Notes: generated by a model from the letters alone, not told the origin. A stretch of 5,865 nucleotides of DNA from Nitrospinaceae bacterium (GCA_016763735.1 JAESTE010000004.1:1-5865); one strand, 5' to 3'. Counted from the first letter of the stretch, positions 1 through 5,865 are shown. A program made the numbers and translations.

Positions 1-497
1 CCCAGAGCATTGATCAAACGCTTAAAGAAGTAGAAAAATTTGGGGTCAACCTTGTTGAAATCACCGGTGGAGAACCGTTGATGCAGGAAGGTGTCTACCC
101 CTTAATGAATGAACTTCTTAAAAGTGGATATCAAGTCATGTTTGAAACGGGAGGTTCCTTGTCACTGGAAAAAGTACCTCGAGATGTAATAAAGATTATG
201 GATTTAAAATGTCCCGGCAGTGGTGAGCATAAAAAAAATGACCTGAACAATTTAAAATTCCTTGCCCCACATGATGAAGTCAAATTCGTAATACTGGACA
301 GACAGGATTATGAATGGAGCCGCGACTTAATAAAAAAACATAAGATCAATGAAACTGCTCCCATTCTGTTTTCTCCTGTTTATGACAAACTTGAACTTAA
401 GGAAATGGTCAAATGGATTCTTGAAGACCGGCTCCCCGTTCGCCTACAAACGCAATTGCATAAAATAATCTGGAACAAGGAAGCCCAAGGGGTCTAA
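1..497 (+). CDS. queE: 7-carboxy-7-deazaguanine synthase, 3' part (radical SAM)
   Basis: Radical SAM enzyme that converts 6-carboxy-tetrahydropterin to 7-carboxy-7-deazaguanine, the ring-forming step toward preQ0, queuosine and related 7-deazaguanines; cytosolic. The reading frame is open from base 3, so the 5' end lies outside the window. About 164 residues are visible against roughly 210 or more in the family. The N-terminal CxxxCxxC-type iron-sulfur motif is therefore not seen. Visible hallmarks, numbering from the codon at base 3, are TGGEP (about 21-25, the SAM-contacting motif), ETGGS (49-53), DLKCPGSG (67-74), DEVKFVI (91-97) and the C-terminal block LPVRLQTQLHKIIW (144-157), all typical of QueE. 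A TTG at 78 and an ATG at 81 are internal codons, not starts, because homology continues upstream of them. No other queuosine gene lies downstream in the window. Confidence 0.93.
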   Translation, partial: QSIDQTLKEVEKFGVNLVEITGGEPLMQEGVYPLMNELLKSGYQVMFETGGSLSLEKVPRDVIKIMDLKCPGSGEHKKNDLNNLKFLAPHDEVKFVILDRQDYEWSRDLIKKHKINETAPILFSPVYDKLELKEMVKWILEDRLPVRLQTQLHKIIWNKEAQGV

Positions 498-611
498 ACC
501 ACTAAACGGGAGCCAGACAACCCTCTAGCTAGAGCCATAGATCACAATTGTTAGTCCACCATTCTATTATCAAATCAGTGCGCAATTTCTCTTGATACCT
601 TGCCTTCCATT
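498..611. other. Intergenic gap between queE and mutY
   Basis: Short gap with no ORF of note. It contains a perfect 12-base palindrome, CTCTAGCTAGAG, at 523-534. This lacks a following T-run and is not a classical terminator. I see no well-spaced -35/-10 pair and no Shine-Dalgarno sequence ahead of mutY, so whether mutY has its own promoter here or is read through from queE cannot be told. Confidence 0.5.
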
Positions 612-1727
612 ATGATCGCACGCAAAAAAATAAAAAATTTACAATCACGCTTACTGAGTTGGTATGACGAGCAAAAACGCGATATGCCCTGGCGTAAAAA
701 TCACGATCCCTATCGAATTCTCGTCTCAGAATTTATGCTGCAACAAACGCAGGTCAAAACCGTTATCCCTTATTATAAAAAATGGATGAAGTCCTCCCCT
801 ACAGCTGAAAAGCTGGCCGCCGCAAGTGAATCGAAGGTACTGAAACATTGGGAAGGGCTCGGATATTATTCGCGCGCCAGGAATTTGCGAAAGTCTGCAA
901 TTTATATCCAACACGAATTTTGTGGCAAAGTTCCTGACTCAATGGAAAAGATTCTAAAACTACCCGGTGTCGGACGTTACACGGCAGGGGCCGTCTTAAG
1001 TATCGCTTTTGACAAAAAGGTTCCTGTTTTAGATGGCAATGTAAAACGAGTATTATCACGATTGATGTTGTTAAATGAAAATGGCAATAACAAAATATCG
1101 GAGACACGACTCTGGAACACTATGGAGGATTTGCTCCCTGAAAAAAGGTGTGGTGATTTTAATCAGGCTTTCATGGAGTTGGGTGCCACCGTCTGCCTGC
1201 CAAATAATCCGATCTGCAAAGAGTGCCCCCTCAAACGACTTTGTGAAGCCAATCAATCTGACAAGCAAGATTTTTTCCCACCTCCTAAGACCTCGATTAA
1301 AACAACCAGGATTCAGGTCAGCGCAGCAGTAATTTTTAAAAAAGGGTATGTGTACATTCAAAAGCGCAGAGCCAAAGGGTTAATGGGAGGACTCTGGGAG
1401 TTCCCTGGCGGGAAAATGGAATCGGGTGAAACGGAAACGGAATGCCTGCGGCGGGAAATAAAAGAAGAGCTTGGAGTTAATATCCGCATTGGAAAAAAGT
1501 TAATGACTCACCGCCATAGTTATACTCGTTTTCGGGTAACGCTTCATGTCTTCCAATGCCAAATGCATTCAGGGACACTCTCCCCTTCTGCATGTGATGA
1601 CTGGATATGGGTAAAACCAGATGAATTGAAGCAATACCCCTTCCCTGCTGCAAATGTTAAAATAATAAAACTATTAAATAAAAAATCCAGAATTCCACGA
1701 CACCCGGAACCAAAGCCATTGCCGTAG
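612..1727 (+). CDS. mutY: A/G-specific adenine glycosylase with intact C-terminal Nudix box
   Basis: Base-excision repair glycosylase that removes adenine mispaired with 8-oxoguanine. The ATG at 612 gives 371 residues; an in-frame TTG at 600 would add four. Neither has a recognisable ribosome site, and I prefer ATG. An in-frame stop at 552-554 bounds the gene upstream. Numbered from TTG 600, visible features are the SEFMLQQTQV block with the catalytic Glu at 44 (E. coli Glu37 equivalent), the helix-hairpin-helix LPGVGRYTAG (121-130), the catalytic Asp in VLDGNVKRV at 145 (E. coli Asp138) and the 4Fe-4S ligands C199, C206, C209 and C215 (C-x6-C-x2-C-x5-C). A MutT-like C-terminal domain follows from about 239. 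Unusually for MutY, that domain holds every residue of the Nudix consensus (G271, E277, R285, E286, E289, E290, G292). The 8-oxoguanine-recognition FSH loop of E. coli appears as YTR near 308-310. The last 15 or so codons overlap the exporter frame, and the Pro/Lys/Arg-rich tail looks unconserved. Confidence 0.95.
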   Translation: MIARKKIKNLQSRLLSWYDEQKRDMPWRKNHDPYRILVSEFMLQQTQVKTVIPYYKKWMKSSPTAEKLAAASESKVLKHWEGLGYYSRARNLRKSAIYIQHEFCGKVPDSMEKILKLPGVGRYTAGAVLSIAFDKKVPVLDGNVKRVLSRLMLLNENGNNKISETRLWNTMEDLLPEKRCGDFNQAFMELGATVCLPNNPICKECPLKRLCEANQSDKQDFFPPPKTSIKTTRIQVSAAVIFKKGYVYIQKRRAKGLMGGLWEFPGGKMESGETETECLRREIKEELGVNIRIGKKLMTHRHSYTRFRVTLHVFQCQMHSGTLSPSACDDWIWVKPDELKQYPFPAANVKIIKLLNKKSRIPRHPEPKPLP

Positions 1728-2836
1728 GAGCTGCCACCAACCTATTCCTTTCCCTTATCAAATTTATCGGAGGAGTTTTTGGCAACAGCATGGCCCTGAT
1801 CGCAGATGCCTTGCATTCTTTATCCGATCTCATTACGGATGCGGTTGTTTATTTCTCGCATGGCGTGGGACAACTACCCCCTGATAAAAATCATCCTTAT
1901 GGCCATGGGCGCGCCGAGACCATAGGCACTACAGTGGTAGGACTGCTGATTATTATCACAGGGTTGGGAGTAGCCTATGAAGCCTGGGAGACGATGACCC
2001 AAAATATAGATAAAACCCCGGGCTGGCTAGCTGCCGCTATCGCAATTCTTTCTGTCTTCATTAATGAAGGTTTGTACCGCTACACTCTCAAAATTGGCGA
2101 AGCCTCAAAGAGTCCTTCTCTGATCGCTAATGCCTGGCACCATCGCACCGATGCGATTTCATCCATTGCTGCATTTATCGGCATCCTCGGAGCGTGGAAC
2201 GGCATTGCCATTATGGACCCACTTGCAGGAGGCTTGGTCGGTTTGATGGTCTGCAAGGTAGGTTATGATTTTTCCCGTGACGGATTTCGGGATTTAATGG
2301 ACACAGCCCTCAGTGAAGAGCACACACAAAAAATATTCGCTATCTTGAATGAAATACCTGAAGTCATCCATTTTCACGATTTACGCTCCCGTACCATTGG
2401 CGGAGAAATTCTCATAGATGTTCATATTTTGGTAGACCCGGAAATGACCGTTACAGAAGGCCATGGTGTTGCAGAAGTGGTGAGAAGAAACGTGATCAAG
2501 GCCTTTGACAATGTGCAGGATGTTCTCGTTCATGTTGATGGAGAACATGATGCCGAGGTCGAAAACCTTTATTCCTTGACGCGAAAGGAATTGATTGAAA
2601 TCACCAAACCCGTTTTTGAAAATGTGCACGGAATAAAGTCGGACCCTGAAATTCGCACCCACCACATAAAGGGAAAGACCTTATTAGATGTATTCCTGCA
2701 AATGGAGGGTCACCAAGAGATGGAAGAAATTCAAAATCGAATCAATGAAGTTAGATTACGACTGGAGGCGATCCCAAAAATTGATAGGGCAAGGGTTTTT
2801 CTAGATTTGAATAATGAATTCGGGAAACACAATTAA
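1685..2836 (+). CDS. CDF-family divalent cation exporter with two C-terminal domains; start uncertain
   Basis: Cation diffusion facilitator, an inner-membrane metal/proton antiporter of the FieF/YiiP type, likely for Zn, Fe, Mn or a similar ion; the substrate cannot be read from sequence. The first ATG (1790) lies after transmembrane helix 1. In frame upstream, 1715-1789 encodes a typical CDF first helix (AIAVGAATNLFLSLIKF then IGGVFGNS), so coding must begin earlier. The frame opens after a TAA at 1679, and the only candidates are rare starts such as ATC 1685 or ATT 1718. From 1685 (383 residues) the helices lie near 12-32, 36-60, 78-101, 113-137, 145-171 and 174-196. Likely metal ligands are D41, H44 and D48 in helix 2 and H152 and D156 in helix 5. 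The DKNHPYGHGRAET loop is family-typical. A dimerisation domain (about 208-292) is followed by a second similar domain (about 297-380), making the protein about 85 residues longer than FieF. The 5' end overlaps mutY by up to 43 bases. The conservative model is 1790-2836. Confidence 0.85.
   Translation: MQNSTTPGTKAIAVGAATNLFLSLIKFIGGVFGNSMALIADALHSLSDLITDAVVYFSHGVGQLPPDKNHPYGHGRAETIGTTVVGLLIIITGLGVAYEAWETMTQNIDKTPGWLAAAIAILSVFINEGLYRYTLKIGEASKSPSLIANAWHHRTDAISSIAAFIGILGAWNGIAIMDPLAGGLVGLMVCKVGYDFSRDGFRDLMDTALSEEHTQKIFAILNEIPEVIHFHDLRSRTIGGEILIDVHILVDPEMTVTEGHGVAEVVRRNVIKAFDNVQDVLVHVDGEHDAEVENLYSLTRKELIEITKPVFENVHGIKSDPEIRTHHIKGKTLLDVFLQMEGHQEMEEIQNRINEVRLRLEAIPKIDRARVFLDLNNEFGKHN
1769..1775 (+). 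promoter_or_regulatory. Shine-Dalgarno-like GGAGGAG ahead of the exporter's first ATG
   Basis: GGAGGAG lies 14 bases before the ATG at 1790, longer than usual spacing. The same bases encode two conserved glycines at the end of helix 1 (GGA GGA), so the match may be a by-product of coding. Use of this start would yield a protein lacking helix 1 and probably misfolded, so I doubt it is the main initiation site. Confidence 0.25.
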
Positions 2837-3930
2837 CCGTCCGCTGTCATTTTCTTAAGGGTGTCCCCTTCCCACTCATACTTCAATCTAGACCTTCCTT
2901 TATACAGACCTTTTTGAAAAGCATGACCATAAATCAAAGGCAAAGAAACGCTAGGCTCCACAAACGCCATACTATGGTCCGCCTGCTTATTCACCTTTCC
3001 CCATGATTGCGCCTCGCCAAGCGTACTACCACTCAATCCGCCCCAATGCGGCGAATCGGTAGTCACTTGCACAGCGTATTTATGGCCTCCAGTATCCTTG
3101 CCAAAAATATACGCCATAACAACGGAATCATTAATATAGTTTTTCGGCACGCCACCTGCCACATAAAATGCCGAAGTCCGTGATGAGTTCACAACAATTT
3201 GAGTGAGCTCATAATTATCACGGATGGAGTCAATGGTAATGGGTTTGCGCCCTTCTTTACGACATTTGTAATAATGCTCGGTAAGTCCAATTCCTATACT
3301 CGAATCGTTAAGAGCAGGGCAAAAAACTGGAATATTATTTTTACGAGCCGTCACTAGAATTGACTCTTCATCATCAATAGTATCAGAAAGAAGAGAAATG
3401 AATTCACGGCTGGAATAGTTTCTTGGTTCCAGCTTATCGGCAAACTCTCCGATCAAGGTATCATCTTCAACAAATAGTTCATCATCGACATACGTATCAT
3501 AAATCCGGTCGATAAAAAGTTCGCGGAGTTTTGTATCATCGGCAGTAGGGCTTCCATAATAATGGCCGCCGCCCAGAGCATTATAATAATCCTGATAAAG
3601 AACTGCTCCCGTTGACACTATGACATCGACCATATTGTAATGAACCATATCGCGGATCACCTTCCTCAACCCGGCAGCAATCAGCGGTCCGGCGAGACCA
3701 AGCATTATCGTTGGACGCTCGTCATCTTGAAGCATTTTTCCAAATATTTGGGCGCATTGACCGAGGTTCCTCGCCTGAATAGAAGCCGACTGAAAAGATT
3801 CAACCAGATCCCCGACATCATTTATATCCTCAAAATTGACCGGAGAAATCCTCTTATGAAGAATTTCTTTTTTTTCTTTTCTCTGACCCTCATCGAGAGG
3901 TTCCGGAATAAGGGTATCCTTATAACCCAT
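2833..3930 (-). CDS. Deoxyhypusine-synthase-like protein
   Basis: NAD-dependent aminobutyl-transferase fold of the deoxyhypusine synthase (DHS) family, 365 residues, close to the human enzyme (369). True DHS modifies eIF5A, which bacteria lack; bacterial homologues have been linked to polyamine synthesis (for example homospermidine-type products), so the substrate here is unknown. Visible blocks are the NAD-region IMLGLAGPLIAAGLRKVI (75-92), VDVIVSTGAVLYQD (101-114), NNIPVFCPALNDSSIG (198-213), H219 (matching human His288), AGGVPKNYIND (258-268) and EAQSWGK (306-312). K312 matches the Schiff-base lysine of human DHS (Lys329). By eye against the human protein, the two spermidine-contact glutamates (136-137) appear as Y112-Q113, and Asp316 appears as L299. 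The ATG is preceded by GGAGTG. It is the last gene of the minus-strand run, 41 bases after the peroxiredoxin gene, and its stop overlaps that of the convergent exporter. Predicted cytosolic, with no signal peptide. Confidence 0.88.
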   Translation of the reverse strand: MGYKDTLIPEPLDEGQRKEKKEILHKRISPVNFEDINDVGDLVESFQSASIQARNLGQCAQIFGKMLQDDERPTIMLGLAGPLIAAGLRKVIRDMVHYNMVDVIVSTGAVLYQDYYNALGGGHYYGSPTADDTKLRELFIDRIYDTYVDDELFVEDDTLIGEFADKLEPRNYSSREFISLLSDTIDDEESILVTARKNNIPVFCPALNDSSIGIGLTEHYYKCRKEGRKPITIDSIRDNYELTQIVVNSSRTSAFYVAGGVPKNYINDSVVMAYIFGKDTGGHKYAVQVTTDSPHWGGLSGSTLGEAQSWGKVNKQADHSMAFVEPSVSLPLIYGHAFQKGLYKGRSRLKYEWEGDTLKKMTADG

Positions 3931-3934
3931 ATGT

Positions 3935-3940
3935 CACTCC
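3935..3940 (-). promoter_or_regulatory. Ribosome binding site of the DHS-like gene
   Basis: On the minus strand GGAGTG stands four bases before the ATG at 3930. It supports that start over the next in-frame codons and suggests the gene is translated independently of the peroxiredoxin gene upstream. Confidence 0.6.
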
Positions 3941-3971
3941 ACTACAGTTAAATGCTAAAAGCACGTTTATT

Positions 3972-4409
3972 TTAATATCGAGAACACAAATCATTTGAAT
4001 GGTTCTTGGTATCTACATTTTCAATACTTTCCAATATTTTTCCGTCTTCACCAATCACATAACTGATTCGAGCTGCATATTGGTCGTCGGCACTTTTAAT
4101 AGCGTGGTAGGCCAAAGCAATATCTTTATTTACATCACATAGCAAGGGATAAGAAAAAGAAAATTTTTCAGCAAAGGCTTTATTATCTTTTTCATTGTCC
4201 AGACTCACTCCGAAAACTTGAATTCCCTTCTCTTCAAACTTCTTAAAATCATCGCGAAAACCCTGGCCTTCCATCGTGCACCCCGGAGTATCCGCCTTGG
4301 GGTAAAACCACAACACTATTTTTTTCCCTAGATAGTCTTTTAAGTTTATCGAATTGCCATTATGATCATTGACCGAAAAAGCAGGCGCTTCGGTTCCAGG
4401 TTGTAGCAT
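3972..4409 (-). CDS. bcp: Bcp/PrxQ-type thiol peroxidase lacking the usual resolving cysteine
   Basis: Peroxiredoxin that reduces hydrogen peroxide and alkyl or lipid hydroperoxides, normally recycled by thioredoxin; cytosolic. It has 145 residues, slightly shorter than the usual 150-160. The thioredoxin-like AhpC/TSA fold starts at residue 1 (LQPGTEAPAFSVNDHNG), with strand and active site VLWFYPKADTPGCTMEG (about 32-48). The peroxidatic Cys is C44 with P37 and T41, and the conserved Arg is R114 in AARISYVIGEDGKI. Most PrxQ proteins have a resolving Cys five residues after the peroxidatic one; here that position is Q49. Other cysteines are C91 (YPLLCDVNKD) and C142 near the C-terminus, so it is either a 1-Cys enzyme or uses a different disulfide partner. 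The start is supported by a Shine-Dalgarno GGAGA. It sits between ispD (92-base gap) and the DHS-like gene on the same strand. Confidence 0.92.
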   Translation of the reverse strand: MLQPGTEAPAFSVNDHNGNSINLKDYLGKKIVLWFYPKADTPGCTMEGQGFRDDFKKFEEKGIQVFGVSLDNEKDNKAFAEKFSFSYPLLCDVNKDIALAYHAIKSADDQYAARISYVIGEDGKILESIENVDTKNHSNDLCSRY

Positions 4410-4415
4410 TATATT

Positions 4416-4420
4416 TCTCC
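4416..4420 (-). promoter_or_regulatory. Ribosome binding site of bcp
   Basis: Minus-strand GGAGA ends six bases before the ATG at 4409, a standard Shine-Dalgarno arrangement in an otherwise AT-rich leader. It fixes the start of the peroxiredoxin. Confidence 0.65.
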
Positions 4421-4472
4421 TGATTTAATTTAAAATTTTGAGTTGAACATTCTAACTTAGATGTCTGATTTC

Positions 4473-4497
4473 TATTTTAGAAGCATTTTATTTTAGA
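4473..4497. repeat. Short direct repeat in the ispD-bcp gap
   Basis: TATTTTAGA occurs at 4473-4481 and again at 4489-4497, starts 16 bases apart, just downstream of ispD and upstream of bcp in transcription order. The gap is very AT-rich, so chance is a real possibility. It could equally be a tandem regulator site or an UP-like element. Confidence 0.35.
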
Positions 4498-4502
4498 GGA
4501 AA

Positions 4503-5195
4503 TTAATTTTCCGGGAAAGTCTTGGAAATAAAAATCTCGCTCAGCCTCAGATCTTCAGGCCGCGTAATCTTTATATTTTGTTCCGAACCCTCGACAACCT
4601 TTACCGGCTTTCCAAGGTGTTCTATCAAGGTGCCTTCATCGGTCCCATAAAATTTTTCAGAATTCGCTTTTTTGAATGCCTCTTGCAAAAGTTCATAACG
4701 AAATACCTGAGGGGTTTGAACTCTCCACAATCCCTCCCGATCAACTGTTTGCAAAACCAAACCGGAATCATCTACCTTTTTTATTGTGTCATGTACTGGA
4801 ATTGCGGTGATAGCCGCTCCATATTCCCTGGCCACAGCAACCGACTCCTGAATCATCCGATGCGACAAAAAAGGCCGTACGCCATCATGCACCAATACAA
4901 TTTCTGTTTGCGGAGATATTTCACAAAATCCGTTATAGACCGAGTCCTGTCTTTTTTCGCCCCCTATAACAACTTTTGTTACGTTTTCTGGTTTGCCCAA
5001 CCAATCAGCACAGGCGTTGTCATATTCTTTTTCTGGCACCACCAGAATCAATTCGGAAATAATGCCACAATCCTGGAGAGTTTTAAGTGTGTAATAGAGG
5101 ATAGGTTTCCCATTCAACTCCTGAAACTGTTTGGGAACAGTTCCTCCCATACGAGTTCCTGCCCCTCCTGCCGGCACCACCGCGCAAACACTCAT
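4503..5195 (-). CDS. ispD: 2-C-methyl-D-erythritol 4-phosphate cytidylyltransferase
   Basis: Third enzyme of the non-mevalonate (MEP) isoprenoid pathway: it joins CTP and MEP to give CDP-methylerythritol and pyrophosphate; cytosolic, usually dimeric. It has 230 residues, full family length. Visible motifs are the CTP-binding loop VVPAGGAGTRMG (6-17) with R15 and K22, GGEKRQDSVYNG (78-89), VLVHDGVRPF (100-109, with D104; many homologues read HDAARPF), the D-R pair around VDREGLWRVQTPQ (151-163) and NIKITRPEDL (207-216) with K209, equivalent to the catalytic region around E. coli Lys213. The ATG at 5195 lies 12 bases after the radA stop, with only a weak TGGGA-like ribosome site, consistent with translational coupling to radA. 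The commonly paired ispF is not the next gene; a peroxiredoxin follows instead. Confidence 0.97.
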   Translation of the reverse strand: MSVCAVVPAGGAGTRMGGTVPKQFQELNGKPILYYTLKTLQDCGIISELILVVPEKEYDNACADWLGKPENVTKVVIGGEKRQDSVYNGFCEISPQTEIVLVHDGVRPFLSHRMIQESVAVAREYGAAITAIPVHDTIKKVDDSGLVLQTVDREGLWRVQTPQVFRYELLQEAFKKANSEKFYGTDEGTLIEHLGKPVKVVEGSEQNIKITRPEDLRLSEIFISKTFPEN

Positions 5196-5207
5196 TGAAA
5201 AATCCCA

Positions 5208-5865
5208 TTAAAAAATTTGTTCAAAAACTTCCGACAGGTTTTTTGCAAAACTAATCTCAAGACCTTCGGTCAATAGGTTCTTTGCCTTTTTAGCTGAATG
5301 CGGAACGATGCAGCGTTTGAATCCTAATCGTTGCGCTTCAATCAATCGGGCATCAAGCTGCATAACGGTACGAACTTCGCCCGTCAAACCTACTTCCCCT
5401 AATAATACCAATTCCGGGTCGATGGGTCGGTTTTGAAAACTGCTTGCAATGGCTGTCGCCACTCCCAGATCCAGAGCGGGTTCTGTGATTTTAATGCCTC
5501 CTGCAAGGTTTACAAAAATATCCTCCCCCTGCAGGTTCATTCCCAGTCGCTTTTCCATAATAGCAATCAGAAGAGACATACGATTGTGATCAAATCCCGT
5601 TGCCATTCGTCGAGGCATACCAATAGAAGATGAAGTGCTTACCAGTGCCTGCACTTCAACCAATAGGGTACGGCTTCCCTCTAGCGTTGCAACGATAGCC
5701 GATCCGGCAGAGTCTTCCGGCCGCTCTGCTAAAAACCACTCTGAAGGATTCTCGACAGGAACCAATCCCGTAGGTGCCATTTGAAAAACTCCAATTTCAG
5801 GAGTTAGACCAAATCTATTTTTAATGGCTCGTAAAGCTCGATAAGCATGCCCCTGCTCACCTTCG
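5208..5865 (-). CDS. radA: DNA repair protein RadA, C-terminal part
   Basis: RecA-like ATPase that drives branch migration of recombination intermediates and processes stalled forks. Only the C-terminal 218 residues are in the window; the frame stays open to the right edge, so the zinc finger, Walker A and Walker B motifs lie outside. Near the edge, before the internal ATG at 5780, the sequence reads ALRAIKNRFGLTPEIGVFQM and contains the RadA-specific KNRFG motif. This is followed by GLVPVENPSEWFLAERP, LLVEVQALVS, the GMPRRMATGFDHNR block and the Lon-protease-like domain (VNLAGGIKITEPALDLGVA, LLGEVGLTGEVR, RLGFKRCIVPHSAKKA). These are all typical of RadA (Sms). The Met at 5780 is internal. 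It is first in the visible minus-strand run and is followed closely by ispD. Confidence 0.96.
   Translation of the reverse strand, partial: EGEQGHAYRALRAIKNRFGLTPEIGVFQMAPTGLVPVENPSEWFLAERPEDSAGSAIVATLEGSRTLLVEVQALVSTSSSIGMPRRMATGFDHNRMSLLIAIMEKRLGMNLQGEDIFVNLAGGIKITEPALDLGVATAIASSFQNRPIDPELVLLGEVGLTGEVRTVMQLDARLIEAQRLGFKRCIVPHSAKKAKNLLTEGLEISFAKNLSEVFEQIF

Noticed and set aside
548..570. Possible mutY promoter (TTGTTA with TATTAT)
   Set aside because: The spacer is only 11 bases, too short for a sigma-70-type promoter.
1071..1361. Open frames in both orientations inside mutY
   Set aside because: mutY domain and iron-sulfur motifs run uninterrupted through this stretch, so the others are shadows.
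2857..2870. AAGGG-TGTC-CCCTT hairpin near the convergent stops, considered as a terminator
   Set aside because: The stem is only five pairs, has no following T-run on either strand and lies within the DHS-like coding sequence.
3640..3951. 103-codon plus-strand frame opposite the DHS-like gene start
   Set aside because: It is antisense to a well-supported gene, with low-complexity Phe runs from the complement of a Lys/Glu-rich stretch.
3953..3963. TGCT-AAA-AGCA hairpin between bcp and the DHS-like gene
   Set aside because: The four-pair stem is too weak to call a terminator or attenuator.
4427..4455. Possible bcp promoter on the minus strand (TTAGAA, 17 bases, TAAATT)
   Set aside because: It matches consensus at only about 3 and 4 of 6 positions in AT-rich DNA, and the implied transcript start would fall on the ribosome binding site.
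4578..5198. 206-codon open frame on the plus strand opposite ispD
   Set aside because: It is entirely antisense to a clear ispD, and its translation resembles no family and has no ribosome site; it is a shadow frame.

Overview
This window reads as ordinary chromosomal housekeeping DNA from a Gram-negative-type bacterium of low-to-middle GC. It carries seven protein genes, of which the first and last are cut by the window edges. I see no RNA genes, insertion sequences, CRISPR arrays or phage genes. The gene set and protein style (QueE, a MutY with an intact Nudix box, a two-domain-tail CDF transporter, a bacterial deoxyhypusine-synthase-like protein, a RadA-IspD pair) would suit a deltaproteobacterial or Nitrospinota-like lineage. 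That placement is a weak inference from protein resemblance.

Left half, plus strand: the 3' part of queE (7-deazaguanine pathway, queuosine and related modified bases) comes first. After a roughly 110-base gap lies mutY (adenine glycosylase of the oxidised-guanine repair system). A cation diffusion facilitator (CDF) metal exporter overlaps the end of mutY. The exporter has no ATG, GTG or TTG codon upstream of its first transmembrane helix, so its true start is an open question.

Right half, minus strand, in transcription order: radA (recombination and branch-migration ATPase, C-terminal part only), ispD (MEP isoprenoid pathway), a Bcp/PrxQ-type peroxiredoxin, and a deoxyhypusine-synthase-like gene. 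radA and ispD are 12 bases apart and probably co-transcribed. The peroxiredoxin follows after 92 AT-rich bases and the last gene after 41 bases, and both have good Shine-Dalgarno sequences. The two halves meet tail to tail, with the exporter and deoxyhypusine-synthase-like stop codons overlapping in a single TTAA.

I found no new multi-gene system. The points most worth a second look are the Nudix box in MutY, the exporter's missing start and overlap with mutY, its tandem cytoplasmic tail domains, the bacterial deoxyhypusine-synthase homologue whose presumed spermidine-contact residues look changed, and a peroxiredoxin lacking the usual resolving cysteine.
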